Shown: one piece after another, positions 56,981-64,000 of the stretch
Layout: each line of letters starts with the position of its first letter
How positions within the stretch are numbered: position 1 is the first letter of the stretch
Source: CADEFQ01 sp050249415
GTDB lineage: Bacteria; Pseudomonadota; Gammaproteobacteria; Steroidobacterales; Steroidobacteraceae
Length of the DNA stretch: 64,000 bases
Reading direction: 5' to 3'
NCBI GenBank assembly: GCA_050249415.1
Contig: JBFWQO010000004.1
Coordinates: forward strand, 62,001-126,000
Translations under genes and position numbers: made by a program
The notes under the pieces: model-generated
The model's input: the letters and a program-made list of their open reading frames with translations, nothing else
The model's database searches: none
Told to the model about the DNA's origin: nothing

Positions 56981-57904
56981 TCAGGCCGTGATGGTGCGGA
57001 ACACTTCGTCGAGACGCCCCGGCTCGAGCTCGAGCGATTCGAGCGCGATCCGGTCGCGGGTCGCGACGGCATTCACTTCGGCGAGGAGCGACGCGCCCTC
57101 GCGCGGCAGGGCAGTGAGGCGCAGGCTCGCTTCGTCGGCCTCGACCTCCGCCACCTGTGGCAGCGCCGCGAGCGCCGCGCGGGCCGGTCCGAACTGCCCG
57201 GCATGGGCGAGACGCAGTGACACGGCGTTGTGATGAGGCGAGCGGGCCGCGAGGCCCTGCGGCGTATCGTCCGCGACGATGCGACCGTGCGCGATGATGA
57301 TGGCACGGGTGCAGACCGCATCGACTTCCTCGAGGATGTGGGTCGAGACGATGAGGGTCTTGTCGGCCGCCATTTCGTTGATCAGCGCGCGCACTTCGTG
57401 CTTCTGGTTCGGATCGAGGCCGTCGGTCGGCTCGTCGAGCACGAGCACCGGCGGATCGTGCAGGATCGCCTGCGCGATGCCGACGCGACGCCGGAAACCC
57501 TTCGACAGGGTGTCGATCGTCTGCGCGGCGACCTGGCCGAGCGCGAGGCGGTCGATCACGTGCCCGAGTCGCGTGCGACGGTTCGCGCCCGTGAGGCCGC
57601 GCAGGTCGGCGACGAATCCGAGGAATCCGAGCACGCTCATTTCGCCGTAGCTCGGCGCCCCTTCGGGGAGATAGCCGAGCGCGGCCTTCGCCGCGAGCGG
57701 CTCGCGTTCGATGTCGTGGCCGCAGACACTCGCGGATCCGGACGAGGGAGCGATGAATCCCGCGATCATCCGCATCGTCGTCGTCTTGCCGGCGCCGTTC
57801 GGTCCGAGGAAGCCGAGCACCTCTCCGGGGCGGACTTCGAAGGAAATCCCGTCGACGGCGGTCAGCGTGTCGTAATGCCGGGTCAGTCGCTCGGTCTTGA
57901 TCAT
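56981..57904 (-). CDS. ABC transporter ATP-binding protein (GldA-like)
   Basis: 307 residues from ATG 57904 (MIKTERLTRHYDTLTAVD). Walker A LGPNGAGKTTTMRM, signature LSKGFRRRVGIAQAILHD, Walker B VLVLDEPTDGLDPNQ and the switch His in VSTHILEEV. First gene of the exporter operon. An alternative start 23 residues earlier gives a weaker match to the family. Confidence 0.93.
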   Translation of the reverse strand: MIKTERLTRHYDTLTAVDGISFEVRPGEVLGFLGPNGAGKTTTMRMIAGFIAPSSGSASVCGHDIEREPLAAKAALGYLPEGAPSYGEMSVLGFLGFVADLRGLTGANRRTRLGHVIDRLALGQVAAQTIDTLSKGFRRRVGIAQAILHDPPVLVLDEPTDGLDPNQKHEVRALINEMAADKTLIVSTHILEEVDAVCTRAIIIAHGRIVADDTPQGLAARSPHHNAVSLRLAHAGQFGPARAALAALPQVAEVEADEASLRLTALPREGASLLAEVNAVATRDRIALESLELEPGRLDEVFRTITA

Positions 57905-57971
57905 ATGGACTCGTCTGAATGGGCGAGCGGCGAAAAGTTCCGTGGCCGCGTGCCGGAGACGCCATTCTCGC

Positions 57972-58043
57972 ATGGTGCCGGGGCTTCGGTTGTTCGGGTA
58001 TTGCGGGCCCGCAATAACCGAACAACCGAAGCCCCGGCACCAT
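57972..58043. repeat. 72-bp near-perfect palindrome
   Basis: Two 36-bp arms meet at 58007/58008 without a loop and pair with a single mismatch. It begins directly at the stop of the 58044 gene and lies upstream of the exporter operon. A cruciform or very stable hairpin is expected; it may terminate the upstream gene. Confidence 0.9.
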
Positions 58044-58715
58044 TCAGGAGCCGGCGCGCCGCTCGATGCTCGCGCGGTGTTCGCGCAGGATGCGGCGCAC
58101 TTCGGGGGCCGCGGGACGATCCGCGAGGCGCGCGATCAGGTCGCCGAGTTCGTGCCACTTGCGGCCCCAGCCGAGGAGGCGCAGCGCATCGGCGACGATG
58201 CGGGCGTCGATCTCGTCCTGACTCGCGCGCCGCGTAGCGGCCGCACGCGCAGCGACGCGCGGCAGTTCGCGCGTCGGCTCCCCGGTCGGCGCGGCCGCCG
58301 CGGCGCGCTTCGGGCGGCGCGTCCGGGCCGTGAGCACATCGCGGCGCTCGTTCTCGATCGCGGCGAGCGGGATGAACCGTTCATTGCCCTGCAGCCCCGC
58401 GAGGTTGGCGAGGAAGCCCATCATCTCGAGGGCTTCGAGGAACGTGCGATCGCCTTCCGCGGCCCGCTGCTCGACGATGCGCGACAGCGATTCGGCACGC
58501 TCGCGCGCGAGATCGATGATCCAGCGCGCGGGACGCTCGTGCTTCGGCCAGGGCTGGACATGCCGGTAATGGTCATCGTCGAGCGCCGCGTAGCGGGCGT
58601 GAAGCTCGAGGCTCTGGCGCCAGCGCGCGAGGAGGAGGCGCAACTGCCCGCCATGGCGCGTGGCCGCGGACGGTGTCGCACGGCGTGCGGCACCCGGGAT
58701 GCGTTCGGCAGTCAT
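58044..58715 (-). CDS. Uncharacterised helical protein
   Basis: 223 residues, not recognised. No signal peptide or membrane helix. The N-terminal two thirds look helical with aromatic/charged pieces (YAALDDDHYRHVQPWPKHER, WIIDLARERAESL, LEALEMMGFLANLAGLQGN). The middle is Ala/Arg-rich (KRAAAAAPTGEPTREL). The end (VADALRLLGWGRKWHELGDLIARLA) resembles a short helical motif. Codon use fits the host. Followed directly by the 72-bp palindrome and preceded by tRNA-Glu on the same strand. Confidence 0.55.
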   Translation of the reverse strand: MTAERIPGAARRATPSAATRHGGQLRLLLARWRQSLELHARYAALDDDHYRHVQPWPKHERPARWIIDLARERAESLSRIVEQRAAEGDRTFLEALEMMGFLANLAGLQGNERFIPLAAIENERRDVLTARTRRPKRAAAAAPTGEPTRELPRVAARAAATRRASQDEIDARIVADALRLLGWGRKWHELGDLIARLADRPAAPEVRRILREHRASIERRAGS

Positions 58716-58788
58716 GCGCGGTACTGTAGCGGCGCCCGGGACCCGCGCCTGCGATGCGGCGCACAGTCCATGGGGCGGCCGTCGGAAT

Positions 58789-58864
58789 TGGCGCTCCCTA
58801 CGGGATTCGAACCCGTGTTACAGCCTTGAGAGGGCTATGTCCTGGGCCTCTAGACGAAGGGAGC
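58789..58864 (-). tRNA. tRNA-Glu (anticodon CTC)
   Basis: 76 nt including an encoded CCA. Acceptor arm GCTCCCT/AGGGAGC with discriminator G, D-arm with TCGTCTAGAGG, anticodon loop CTCTCAA giving CTC (reads GAG), and T-arm GGTTCGAATCC. All stems pair, with one G-T at the base of the anticodon stem. Reads on the minus strand, divergent from pcnB. Confidence 0.95.
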
Positions 58865-58895
58865 GTCGTGGCGTGGCCAAGTCGGAGGGCGCGGT

Positions 58896-58923
58896 ATTAT
58901 AGGGACCCTGTCCTTCAGCTCAA
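58896..58923 (-). promoter_or_regulatory. tRNA-Glu promoter
   Basis: Minus strand TTGAGC (58923-58918), 16 bp, TATAAT (58901-58896), followed by a GC-rich discriminator (accgcgcc) of the kind seen at stringently controlled stable-RNA promoters. A leader of about 25 nt precedes the tRNA. Confidence 0.7.
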
Positions 58924-58939
58924 GCGGAATGTAACACCT

Positions 58940-60388
58940 TTGAATTCCCCTGCCGCGCCCGTGGATGCCCCGGCGCCCCTCGCCCGGGTCGTGCCCCGCG
59001 CCGACCACAGTATTTCCCGTTCGCAGATCTCGCCGAACGCACTGCGCGTGCTCTACCGGCTCAAGGACGCGGGCTTCCAGGGTTTCCTGGTCGGCGGCTG
59101 CGTGCGCGATCTCCTGATCGGGCGCGCACCGAAGGATTTCGATGTCGCGACCAACGCGCTGCCCGAGGAGGTCAAGCGCCTTTTCCGCAACTGCCGGCTG
59201 ATCGGGCGGCGCTTCCGCCTGGCGCACGTGTTCTTCGGCAGCGAGATCATCGAAGTCGCGACCTTCCGTGCCGCCAGCGCACCCGCGCAGGGCGAGGAGC
59301 CGCTGGCCGACCTCGATCCGGAAGAGGGCGACGGCCCGGAGCTCAGCGAGCCGGAGGAATTCGACGCCGATGTCGCGGACACGCAGGGCGAGGATGCGCA
59401 CGTACTCGACGAGCACGGCCGCATCCTGCGCGACAACGCCTACGGCACGATCGACGACGATGTCTGGCGGCGCGACTTCAGCGCGAATGCGCTGTACTAC
59501 AACATCGCGGATTTCTCGATCTGGGACTACGTCGGCGGCCTCGAGGACGTGCGTGCGCGTCGCCTGCGCGTGATCGGCGACCCGGAGACGCGCTTTCGCG
59601 AAGACCCGGTGCGCATGCTGCGCGCGGCGCGGTTTGCCGCGAAGCTCGACTTCACGATCGACCCGCCCGCGCTCGCCGCGATACGCGCCTGCGCGAACCT
59701 GCTCGCCTCGGCGCCGCCTGCGCGGCTGTTCGACGAGACGCTCAAGCTCTTCCTCGCGGGCCACGGCGCGCGGAGCTTCGCGGTGCTGCGCAGCCTCGGG
59801 CTGCTCGAAGTGCTGTTGCCGAGCGTCGAGGCGTACTTCAGGAAGCACCCCGACAGCCTCGTCGAGCAGCTGCTGCTGCGCGGCCTCGAGAGCACCGACA
59901 CGCGCGTGCGCGAGGGCAGGTCGGTGACGCCCACGTACCTGTTCGCGCTGCTGCTCTACGGCCCGATCGCGGCCGCGATCGAGGCGTTGCCGCCGAACCG
60001 CTGGCACGAGGCCGGCGCGATCCTCGATGCGTGCGATGCCGCGATCCGCGAGCTGTCGGCGCGCGTCGCGCTGCCGCGGCGTTTTGCGCTCGGTGTGCGC
60101 GAAATGTTTGCGCTGCAGCCGCGGCTCGAGCAGCCGCGCGGGAGGCGGGCGCTGCGCCTGCTCGAGCATCCGCGCTTTCGCGCCGCCTACGACCTGCTGC
60201 TGCTGCGCGCCGGGCTCGGGCTGGCCGCGCCCGAGATGGCGGCCTGGTGGACGAAGCTGCAGGCGGCGGCGCCGGAAGAGCGGGGCCGCCTCGCGGATTC
60301 GGTCGCATCGGGCGCGGCGCGAGCGACCGGTGCACCGAGAGGCCCGCGGCGTCGCCGGCGGAGCGGCGGAGCGAAGCCCGCGGCATGA
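58940..60388 (+). CDS. pcnB: Poly(A) polymerase I
   Basis: Adds 3' A-tails that mark RNA for decay. About 482 residues from TTG 58940; GTG 58961 or 58991 are alternatives since no ATG is in frame before the conserved part. FLVGGCVRDLLIGRAPKDFDVATNA is the nucleotidyltransferase site with its carboxylates, and VWRRDFSANALYYN and GDPETRFREDPVRMLRAARFAAKL follow. The acidic insert (LADLDPEEGDGPELSEPEEFD) and basic C-terminus are usual for PcnB. Stop overlaps folK (ATGA). Confidence 0.92.
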   Translation: MNSPAAPVDAPAPLARVVPRADHSISRSQISPNALRVLYRLKDAGFQGFLVGGCVRDLLIGRAPKDFDVATNALPEEVKRLFRNCRLIGRRFRLAHVFFGSEIIEVATFRAASAPAQGEEPLADLDPEEGDGPELSEPEEFDADVADTQGEDAHVLDEHGRILRDNAYGTIDDDVWRRDFSANALYYNIADFSIWDYVGGLEDVRARRLRVIGDPETRFREDPVRMLRAARFAAKLDFTIDPPALAAIRACANLLASAPPARLFDETLKLFLAGHGARSFAVLRSLGLLEVLLPSVEAYFRKHPDSLVEQLLLRGLESTDTRVREGRSVTPTYLFALLLYGPIAAAIEALPPNRWHEAGAILDACDAAIRELSARVALPRRFALGVREMFALQPRLEQPRGRRALRLLEHPRFRAAYDLLLLRAGLGLAAPEMAAWWTKLQAAAPEERGRLADSVASGAARATGAPRGPRRRRRSGGAKPAA

Positions 60389-60876
60389 CACTCTGGCGAC
60401 CGGCTTACGTCGGGGTGGGCAGCAACCTCGGCGATTCGGCGCGGCTCGTCACGCACGCGATCGATCGTCTCGCGGCCTCGCCGGGAGTCGCGAGTGTGGT
60501 GCGCGCGCCGCTGTATCGCACGCCACCCTTCGGTCCCGTCTCCCAGCCGCATTTCGTGAACAGCGCGGCAGGCCTGCTGACGACACTCGCTGCGCAGGCG
60601 CTCCTGTCGTTGCTGCGCGCGATCGAACTCGACCTCGGCCGTGAGCCGGCGCGCGTGCGCTGGGGGCCGCGCGCGATCGACCTCGACCTCCTCGTGCTCG
60701 GTGACGAGCGCATGGCCACCGCGGGCCTCACGTTGCCGCACCCGGGGATCGCCGAGCGCGCGTTCGTGCTGCTGCCGCTCGCCGAGATCGCGCCAGACCT
60801 CGTCGTGCCGGGTGTCGGCATCGCCGGGGAACTGCGGCAGCGTGTCGCGGTGGAGGGCATCGAGCGCCTCGCATGA
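60385..60876 (+). CDS. folK: HPPK, folate pyrophosphokinase
   Basis: Transfers pyrophosphate to 6-hydroxymethyl-dihydropterin. 163 residues. YVGVGSNLGDSARLVTHAID, FVNSAAGLLTT, RVRWGPRAIDLDLLVLGDE and LPHPGIAERAFVLLPLAEIAPDL are HPPK motifs, with both Mg-binding Asp residues in DLDLL. Coupled to pcnB and, by ATGA, to the next gene. Confidence 0.95.
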   Translation: MTLWRPAYVGVGSNLGDSARLVTHAIDRLAASPGVASVVRAPLYRTPPFGPVSQPHFVNSAAGLLTTLAAQALLSLLRAIELDLGREPARVRWGPRAIDLDLLVLGDERMATAGLTLPHPGIAERAFVLLPLAEIAPDLVVPGVGIAGELRQRVAVEGIERLA

Positions 60877-61529
60877 AAGCGCCGGTTGCGCATCGTTACA
60901 TCGTCGTCGAGGGGCCGATCGGTGTCGGCAAGACGAGCCTCGCGCGGCGCCTCGCGGAACGCCTCGATGCGAGCCTCGTGCTCGAGCGCGCCGACGACAA
61001 CCCGTTTCTCGAGCGCTTCTATCGCAATCCCCGCGCCGGCGCATTTCCCACGCAGCTGCACTTCCTGTTCCAGCGCGCACAGCAGCAGGCGGCGATGAAC
61101 CAGCAGGACCTCTTCGCGACCGTGCGCGTTGCGGACTACCTGATCGAGAAGGACCGGCTGTTCGCCGGGCTGACGCTCGATGCGGCGGAATTCGCCCTGT
61201 ACGAGCAGGTGTATGCGCGCCTCGCGATCGATGCGCCGAAGCCCGATCTCGTGCTGTACCTGCAGGCGCCCGTGGACGTGTTGCTGGAACGCATCGCAAA
61301 GCGCCGCATCGCCCACGAGCAGCTGATCGGGCGCGACTACCTCGAGCGGCTGAACGAGGCCTATGCGCGCTTCTTCCACGGCTACAGCGCCGCCCCGCTC
61401 CTGATCGTCAATGCGGCGGCAATGAACCCGGTATCGAACCCGGCCGATTTCGACGAACTGCTCGCCGCGATCGGCCGGGTGCGCAAGGGCCGCCAGTACT
61501 TCAATCCGATGCGCCACGAGGCGATTTAG
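60873..61529 (+). CDS. Deoxynucleoside kinase family protein
   Basis: 218 residues. Walker A VEGPIGVGKTSLARRL, LERADDNPFLERFYRNP, FLFQRAQQQ, DYLIEKDRLFA, and lid KRRIAHEQLIGRDYL, a bacterial dNK/dGK-type kinase likely phosphorylating a deoxynucleoside for salvage. Located between folK and panB as in many gammaproteobacteria. ATG overlaps the folK stop. Confidence 0.88.
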   Translation: MKAPVAHRYIVVEGPIGVGKTSLARRLAERLDASLVLERADDNPFLERFYRNPRAGAFPTQLHFLFQRAQQQAAMNQQDLFATVRVADYLIEKDRLFAGLTLDAAEFALYEQVYARLAIDAPKPDLVLYLQAPVDVLLERIAKRRIAHEQLIGRDYLERLNEAYARFFHGYSAAPLLIVNAAAMNPVSNPADFDELLAAIGRVRKGRQYFNPMRHEAI

Positions 61530-61544
61530 GGCACACTTTTCCGG

Positions 61545-62375
61545 ATGTACACCCAGCTCGAACTGCGCGATTCGGCGCGGGCCCCGGTTTCGCTGTCGAC
61601 CCTCGACAAGATGAAGCGCGAGCGCGAGAAAATCGCGTGCCTCACCTGCTACGACGCGAGCTTCGGGGTGCTGCTCGATGCCGCGGACGTCGACGTGATC
61701 CTGGTCGGCGATTCCCTCGGCATGGTGATCCAGGGGCACGATACGACCGTGCCGGTCACGATGGACGACATCGTCTACCACTGCCGGGCGGTGTCGCGCG
61801 GCGTGCACCGGCCGTTCCTGATGGCCGATCTGCCGTTCATGAGCTACCCGTCGAAGGAGCGTGCGCTCGAGAACTCGGTGCGACTGATGCAGGAAGGCCG
61901 TGCCGAGATGGTCAAGCTCGAAAGCGGCACCGGGCAGATCGAGATCGTCGAATTCCTCGCGAAGCACGACATTGCGGTCTGCGCGCACCTCGGCCTGAAG
62001 CCCCAGTCGGTGCACAAGACGGGCGGCTTCCGGGTGCAGGGGCGCGGCGAGGAAGCGGCGCGGCGCATGCTCGACGCGGCAAAGTCCCTCGAGTCCGCCG
62101 GCGCCGACGTCGTGCTGCTCGAGTGCATCCCGAACGAACTCGGCGCCGAGATCACCGCCGCGCTCGAGGTGCCGGTGATCGGCATCGGGGCGGGGCCCGC
62201 CACCGACGGCCAGATCCTCGTGCTCTACGACATCCTCGACATCACGAGCGGCCGGAAACCGCGCTTCGTGAAGAATTTCATGGCGGGCGCCGGCAACAAC
62301 CTCGAGGCCGCGCGCGCCTTCGTGCGCGCCGTCAAGGACGGCAGCTATCCGGGTCCCGAGCACGGCTTCGCCTGA
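61545..62375 (+). CDS. panB: Ketopantoate hydroxymethyltransferase
   Basis: First step of pantothenate synthesis, using methylene-THF. 276 residues. Metal and substrate motifs VILVGDSLGMVIQGHDTTVPVTMDDI, MADLPFMSY, KLESG and VIGIGAGPATDGQILVLYD. Starts 15 nt after the kinase gene, ends 4 nt before panC. Confidence 0.96.
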   Translation: MYTQLELRDSARAPVSLSTLDKMKREREKIACLTCYDASFGVLLDAADVDVILVGDSLGMVIQGHDTTVPVTMDDIVYHCRAVSRGVHRPFLMADLPFMSYPSKERALENSVRLMQEGRAEMVKLESGTGQIEIVEFLAKHDIAVCAHLGLKPQSVHKTGGFRVQGRGEEAARRMLDAAKSLESAGADVVLLECIPNELGAEITAALEVPVIGIGAGPATDGQILVLYDILDITSGRKPRFVKNFMAGAGNNLEAARAFVRAVKDGSYPGPEHGFA

Positions 62376-62379
62376 CCCG

Positions 62380-63231
62380 ATGCAGACGCTCACCGCCATC
62401 GCGGAGGTGCGCGCGTGCGTGAGCGCCTGGCGGCGCGCCGGCGAGCGGGTCGCATTCGTGCCGACGATGGGCAACCTGCACGAGGGGCACATCAGCCTGA
62501 TCGAGCTCGCGCGCCGTCATGGCGAGCGGTTCGTCGCGAGCATCTTCGTCAATCCGATGCAGTTCGGGCCCAACGAGGACTTCACCCATTACCCGCGCAC
62601 GCCGGCGCGCGACGCCGACATGCTCGCCGCCGCCGGCTGCGACCTGATGTTCATGCCCGATGTGAGCGAGATGTACGGGCCCGGCACGACGCCGCCGACC
62701 CGGGTCGAGGTGCCGGAAATCTCGCGCATGCTGTGCGGCGAGTTCCGCCCGGGCCACTTCGAGGGCGTGGCGACGGTGGTCGCGAAGCTGTTCAACATCG
62801 TGCAGCCGGATCTCGCGATTTTCGGCGAGAAGGATTTCCAGCAGCTCGTCGTGATCCGGCGCATGGCGGCGGACCTGTGCTTCCCGATCATGATCGTCGG
62901 CGCACCCACGGTGCGTGAGCCCGACGGTCTCGCCATGAGCTCGCGCAACCAGTATCTCGCGGCCGGCGAGCGCGCGATCGCTCCCGAGATTCATGCCGCG
63001 CTGGCGGACACGGTGCGCGCCCTCGCGGGCGGCGGCGCCGACCTCGCGGCGCTCGAGCGTGAAGGCGCCGCGCGGCTCGCGGCGCGCGGCATGCGTGTCG
63101 ATTATTTCGCGATCCGCCGTCGCCTCGATCTCGCGGCGCCGAACGCGGGCGATCGCGAACTCGTCGTGCTCACCGCGGCGCGCCTCGGCAAGGCGCGCCT
63201 CATCGACAATCTGCAGGTCGATCGCCCGTAA
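62380..63231 (+). CDS. panC: Pantothenate synthetase
   Basis: ATP-dependent joining of pantoate and beta-alanine. 283 residues. HIGH-like FVPTMGNLHEGHISLI, FVNPMQFGPNEDF, FGEKDFQQLVVIRRM and KMSKS-like LAMSSRNQYL. Coupled to panB. The last 32 bp overlap convergent queG. Confidence 0.96.
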   Translation: MQTLTAIAEVRACVSAWRRAGERVAFVPTMGNLHEGHISLIELARRHGERFVASIFVNPMQFGPNEDFTHYPRTPARDADMLAAAGCDLMFMPDVSEMYGPGTTPPTRVEVPEISRMLCGEFRPGHFEGVATVVAKLFNIVQPDLAIFGEKDFQQLVVIRRMAADLCFPIMIVGAPTVREPDGLAMSSRNQYLAAGERAIAPEIHAALADTVRALAGGGADLAALEREGAARLAARGMRVDYFAIRRRLDLAAPNAGDRELVVLTAARLGKARLIDNLQVDRP

Positions 63232-64000
63232 CCGCACTGCGCCTCGTCGCGTGGCGCGCGAGCGCCCAGGCCACGTGTTCGCGCACCAGTGCCGAGGCGT
63301 CGCCCGCGCGGCTCTCGAGGGCGGCGAGCACCTCGCGGGTCGTCGGCGCATTGCCGAGCGCGACCGCGATATTGCGCAGCCAGCGCTCGTGGCCGATGCG
63401 GTAGATCGCCGATCCGCGCATGCGCGCATCGAAATCGGCCGCGCTCCACGCGAAAAGGTGTGCCAGCCTCGGCGCATCGAGCGCGTGGCGCGCGCGGAAA
63501 TCCGGATGGTGCGCATCCTGTGCGAACTTGTTCCACGGGCACACGAGCTGGCAGTCGTCGCAGCCGTAGATGCGGTTGCCGAGCGCCGGCCGCAACTCCT
63601 CGGGGATCGGCCCGTACAGCTCGATCGTCAGGTAGGAGATGCAGCGCCGCGCGTCGAGCTGATGGGGCGCGACGATCGCGCCCGTGGGGCAGGCGGGAAT
63701 GCACGCGCTGCAGCTGCCGCAGTGCGCACTCGCCGGCGGGTCGGGCGGCAACTCGAGCGTCGTGTAGATCTCGCCGAGGAAGAACCAGGACCCGGCGTCG
63801 CTCGCGATCAGGTTCGTGTGCTTGCCGATCCAGCCGAGCCCGGCGTTGCGCGCGAGTGCGCGCTCGAGCACCGGTGCACTGTCGACGAAGGCTCGATGGC
63901 CGAACGGGCCGATCCATTCCCCGAGGCGGGTGGCGAGCTGTGCCAGCGCCTTGCGCATCAGCTTGTGGTAGTCACGGCCGAGCGCGTAGCGCGAGACATA
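63200..64000 (-). CDS. queG: Epoxyqueuosine reductase (N-terminus outside window)
   Basis: Last step of queuosine synthesis in tRNA. The frame is open to the window edge (YVSRYALGRDYHKL precedes MRKALAQL), so about 100 N-terminal residues are missing. Two [4Fe-4S] clusters: CGSCSACIPACPTGAIV and CDDCQLVCPWNKF, with cobalamin-linked HCGSC context, then a HEAT-like tail. The Met at 63958 is internal. Confidence 0.94.
   Translation of the reverse strand, partial: YVSRYALGRDYHKLMRKALAQLATRLGEWIGPFGHRAFVDSAPVLERALARNAGLGWIGKHTNLIASDAGSWFFLGEIYTTLELPPDPPASAHCGSCSACIPACPTGAIVAPHQLDARRCISYLTIELYGPIPEELRPALGNRIYGCDDCQLVCPWNKFAQDAHHPDFRARHALDAPRLAHLFAWSAADFDARMRGSAIYRIGHERWLRNIAVALGNAPTTREVLAALESRAGDASALVREHVAWALARHATRRSAVTGDRPADCR

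Overview
The window is a stretch of a very GC-rich (roughly two-thirds or more G+C by eye) gammaproteobacterial chromosome. Gene content and local orders (metG-rnfB-nth; purM-purN-DUF3108 divergent from DUF2066-CDP-alcohol transferase-hda; pepA-holC-valS divergent from lptF-lptG; pcnB-folK-deoxynucleoside kinase-panB-panC) are those of Xanthomonadales-like or related deep gammaproteobacteria. The species cannot be named from the sequence alone. Most of the window is compact housekeeping DNA with many ATGA/GTGA-type start/stop overlaps.

Layout. 1-5401: pyruvate dehydrogenase complex (aceE, 5'-truncated by the window edge, aceF, and lpd with its own lipoyl domain). 5377-8596 (minus): metG-rnfB-nth. 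8754-13550 (minus): a HEAT-repeat Ser/Thr kinase followed by two PilT-family retraction ATPases. 13747-16538: apbC/mrp and a dCTP deaminase gene interrupted by a 376-residue intein carrying an HNH endonuclease. 16564-26405: purine genes, DUF2066, CDP-alcohol phosphatidyltransferase, hda, wrbA, acyP, a lytic transglycosylase, proS, pssA, a type-4-like uracil-DNA glycosylase and rimI.

26406-33425 is a defence/toxin-antitoxin island lying between rimI and prfC: a Type ISP-like single-chain restriction-modification gene broken by a one-base frameshift, a decayed vapBC pair with its operator still intact, an intact higBA and an intact vapBC. 33426-37820 holds prfC, a rhombosortase-target (GlyGly-CTERM) lipoprotein, and a tetR-MFS pair whose control region has two matching operator boxes.

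37856-41470 is a second accessory segment (TonB-dependent receptor, secreted SnoaL-like protein, broken short-chain dehydrogenase), exactly bracketed by two 106-bp near-identical direct repeats (37750-37855 and 41471-41576) that duplicate the joint between the MFS gene and mtfA. 41511-50968 (minus) is one long run pepA-holC-valS-moxR-DUF58-transglutaminase-mtfA. 51136-53302 is lptFG. 53362-57904 (minus) is a Gld-like ABC exporter operon. 57972-58043 is a 72-bp near-perfect palindrome. The end carries tRNA-Glu(CTC), pcnB, folK, a deoxynucleoside kinase, panB, panC and a truncated queG.

The most unusual items are the dcd intein; the HEAT-kinase/PilT module; the accessory segment bounded by long repeats; the island of dead and live TA modules beside a broken Type ISP enzyme; and several genes whose -10 box lies only 6-8 nt before the start codon, which suggests leaderless mRNAs, including two divergent pairs sharing one AT box.
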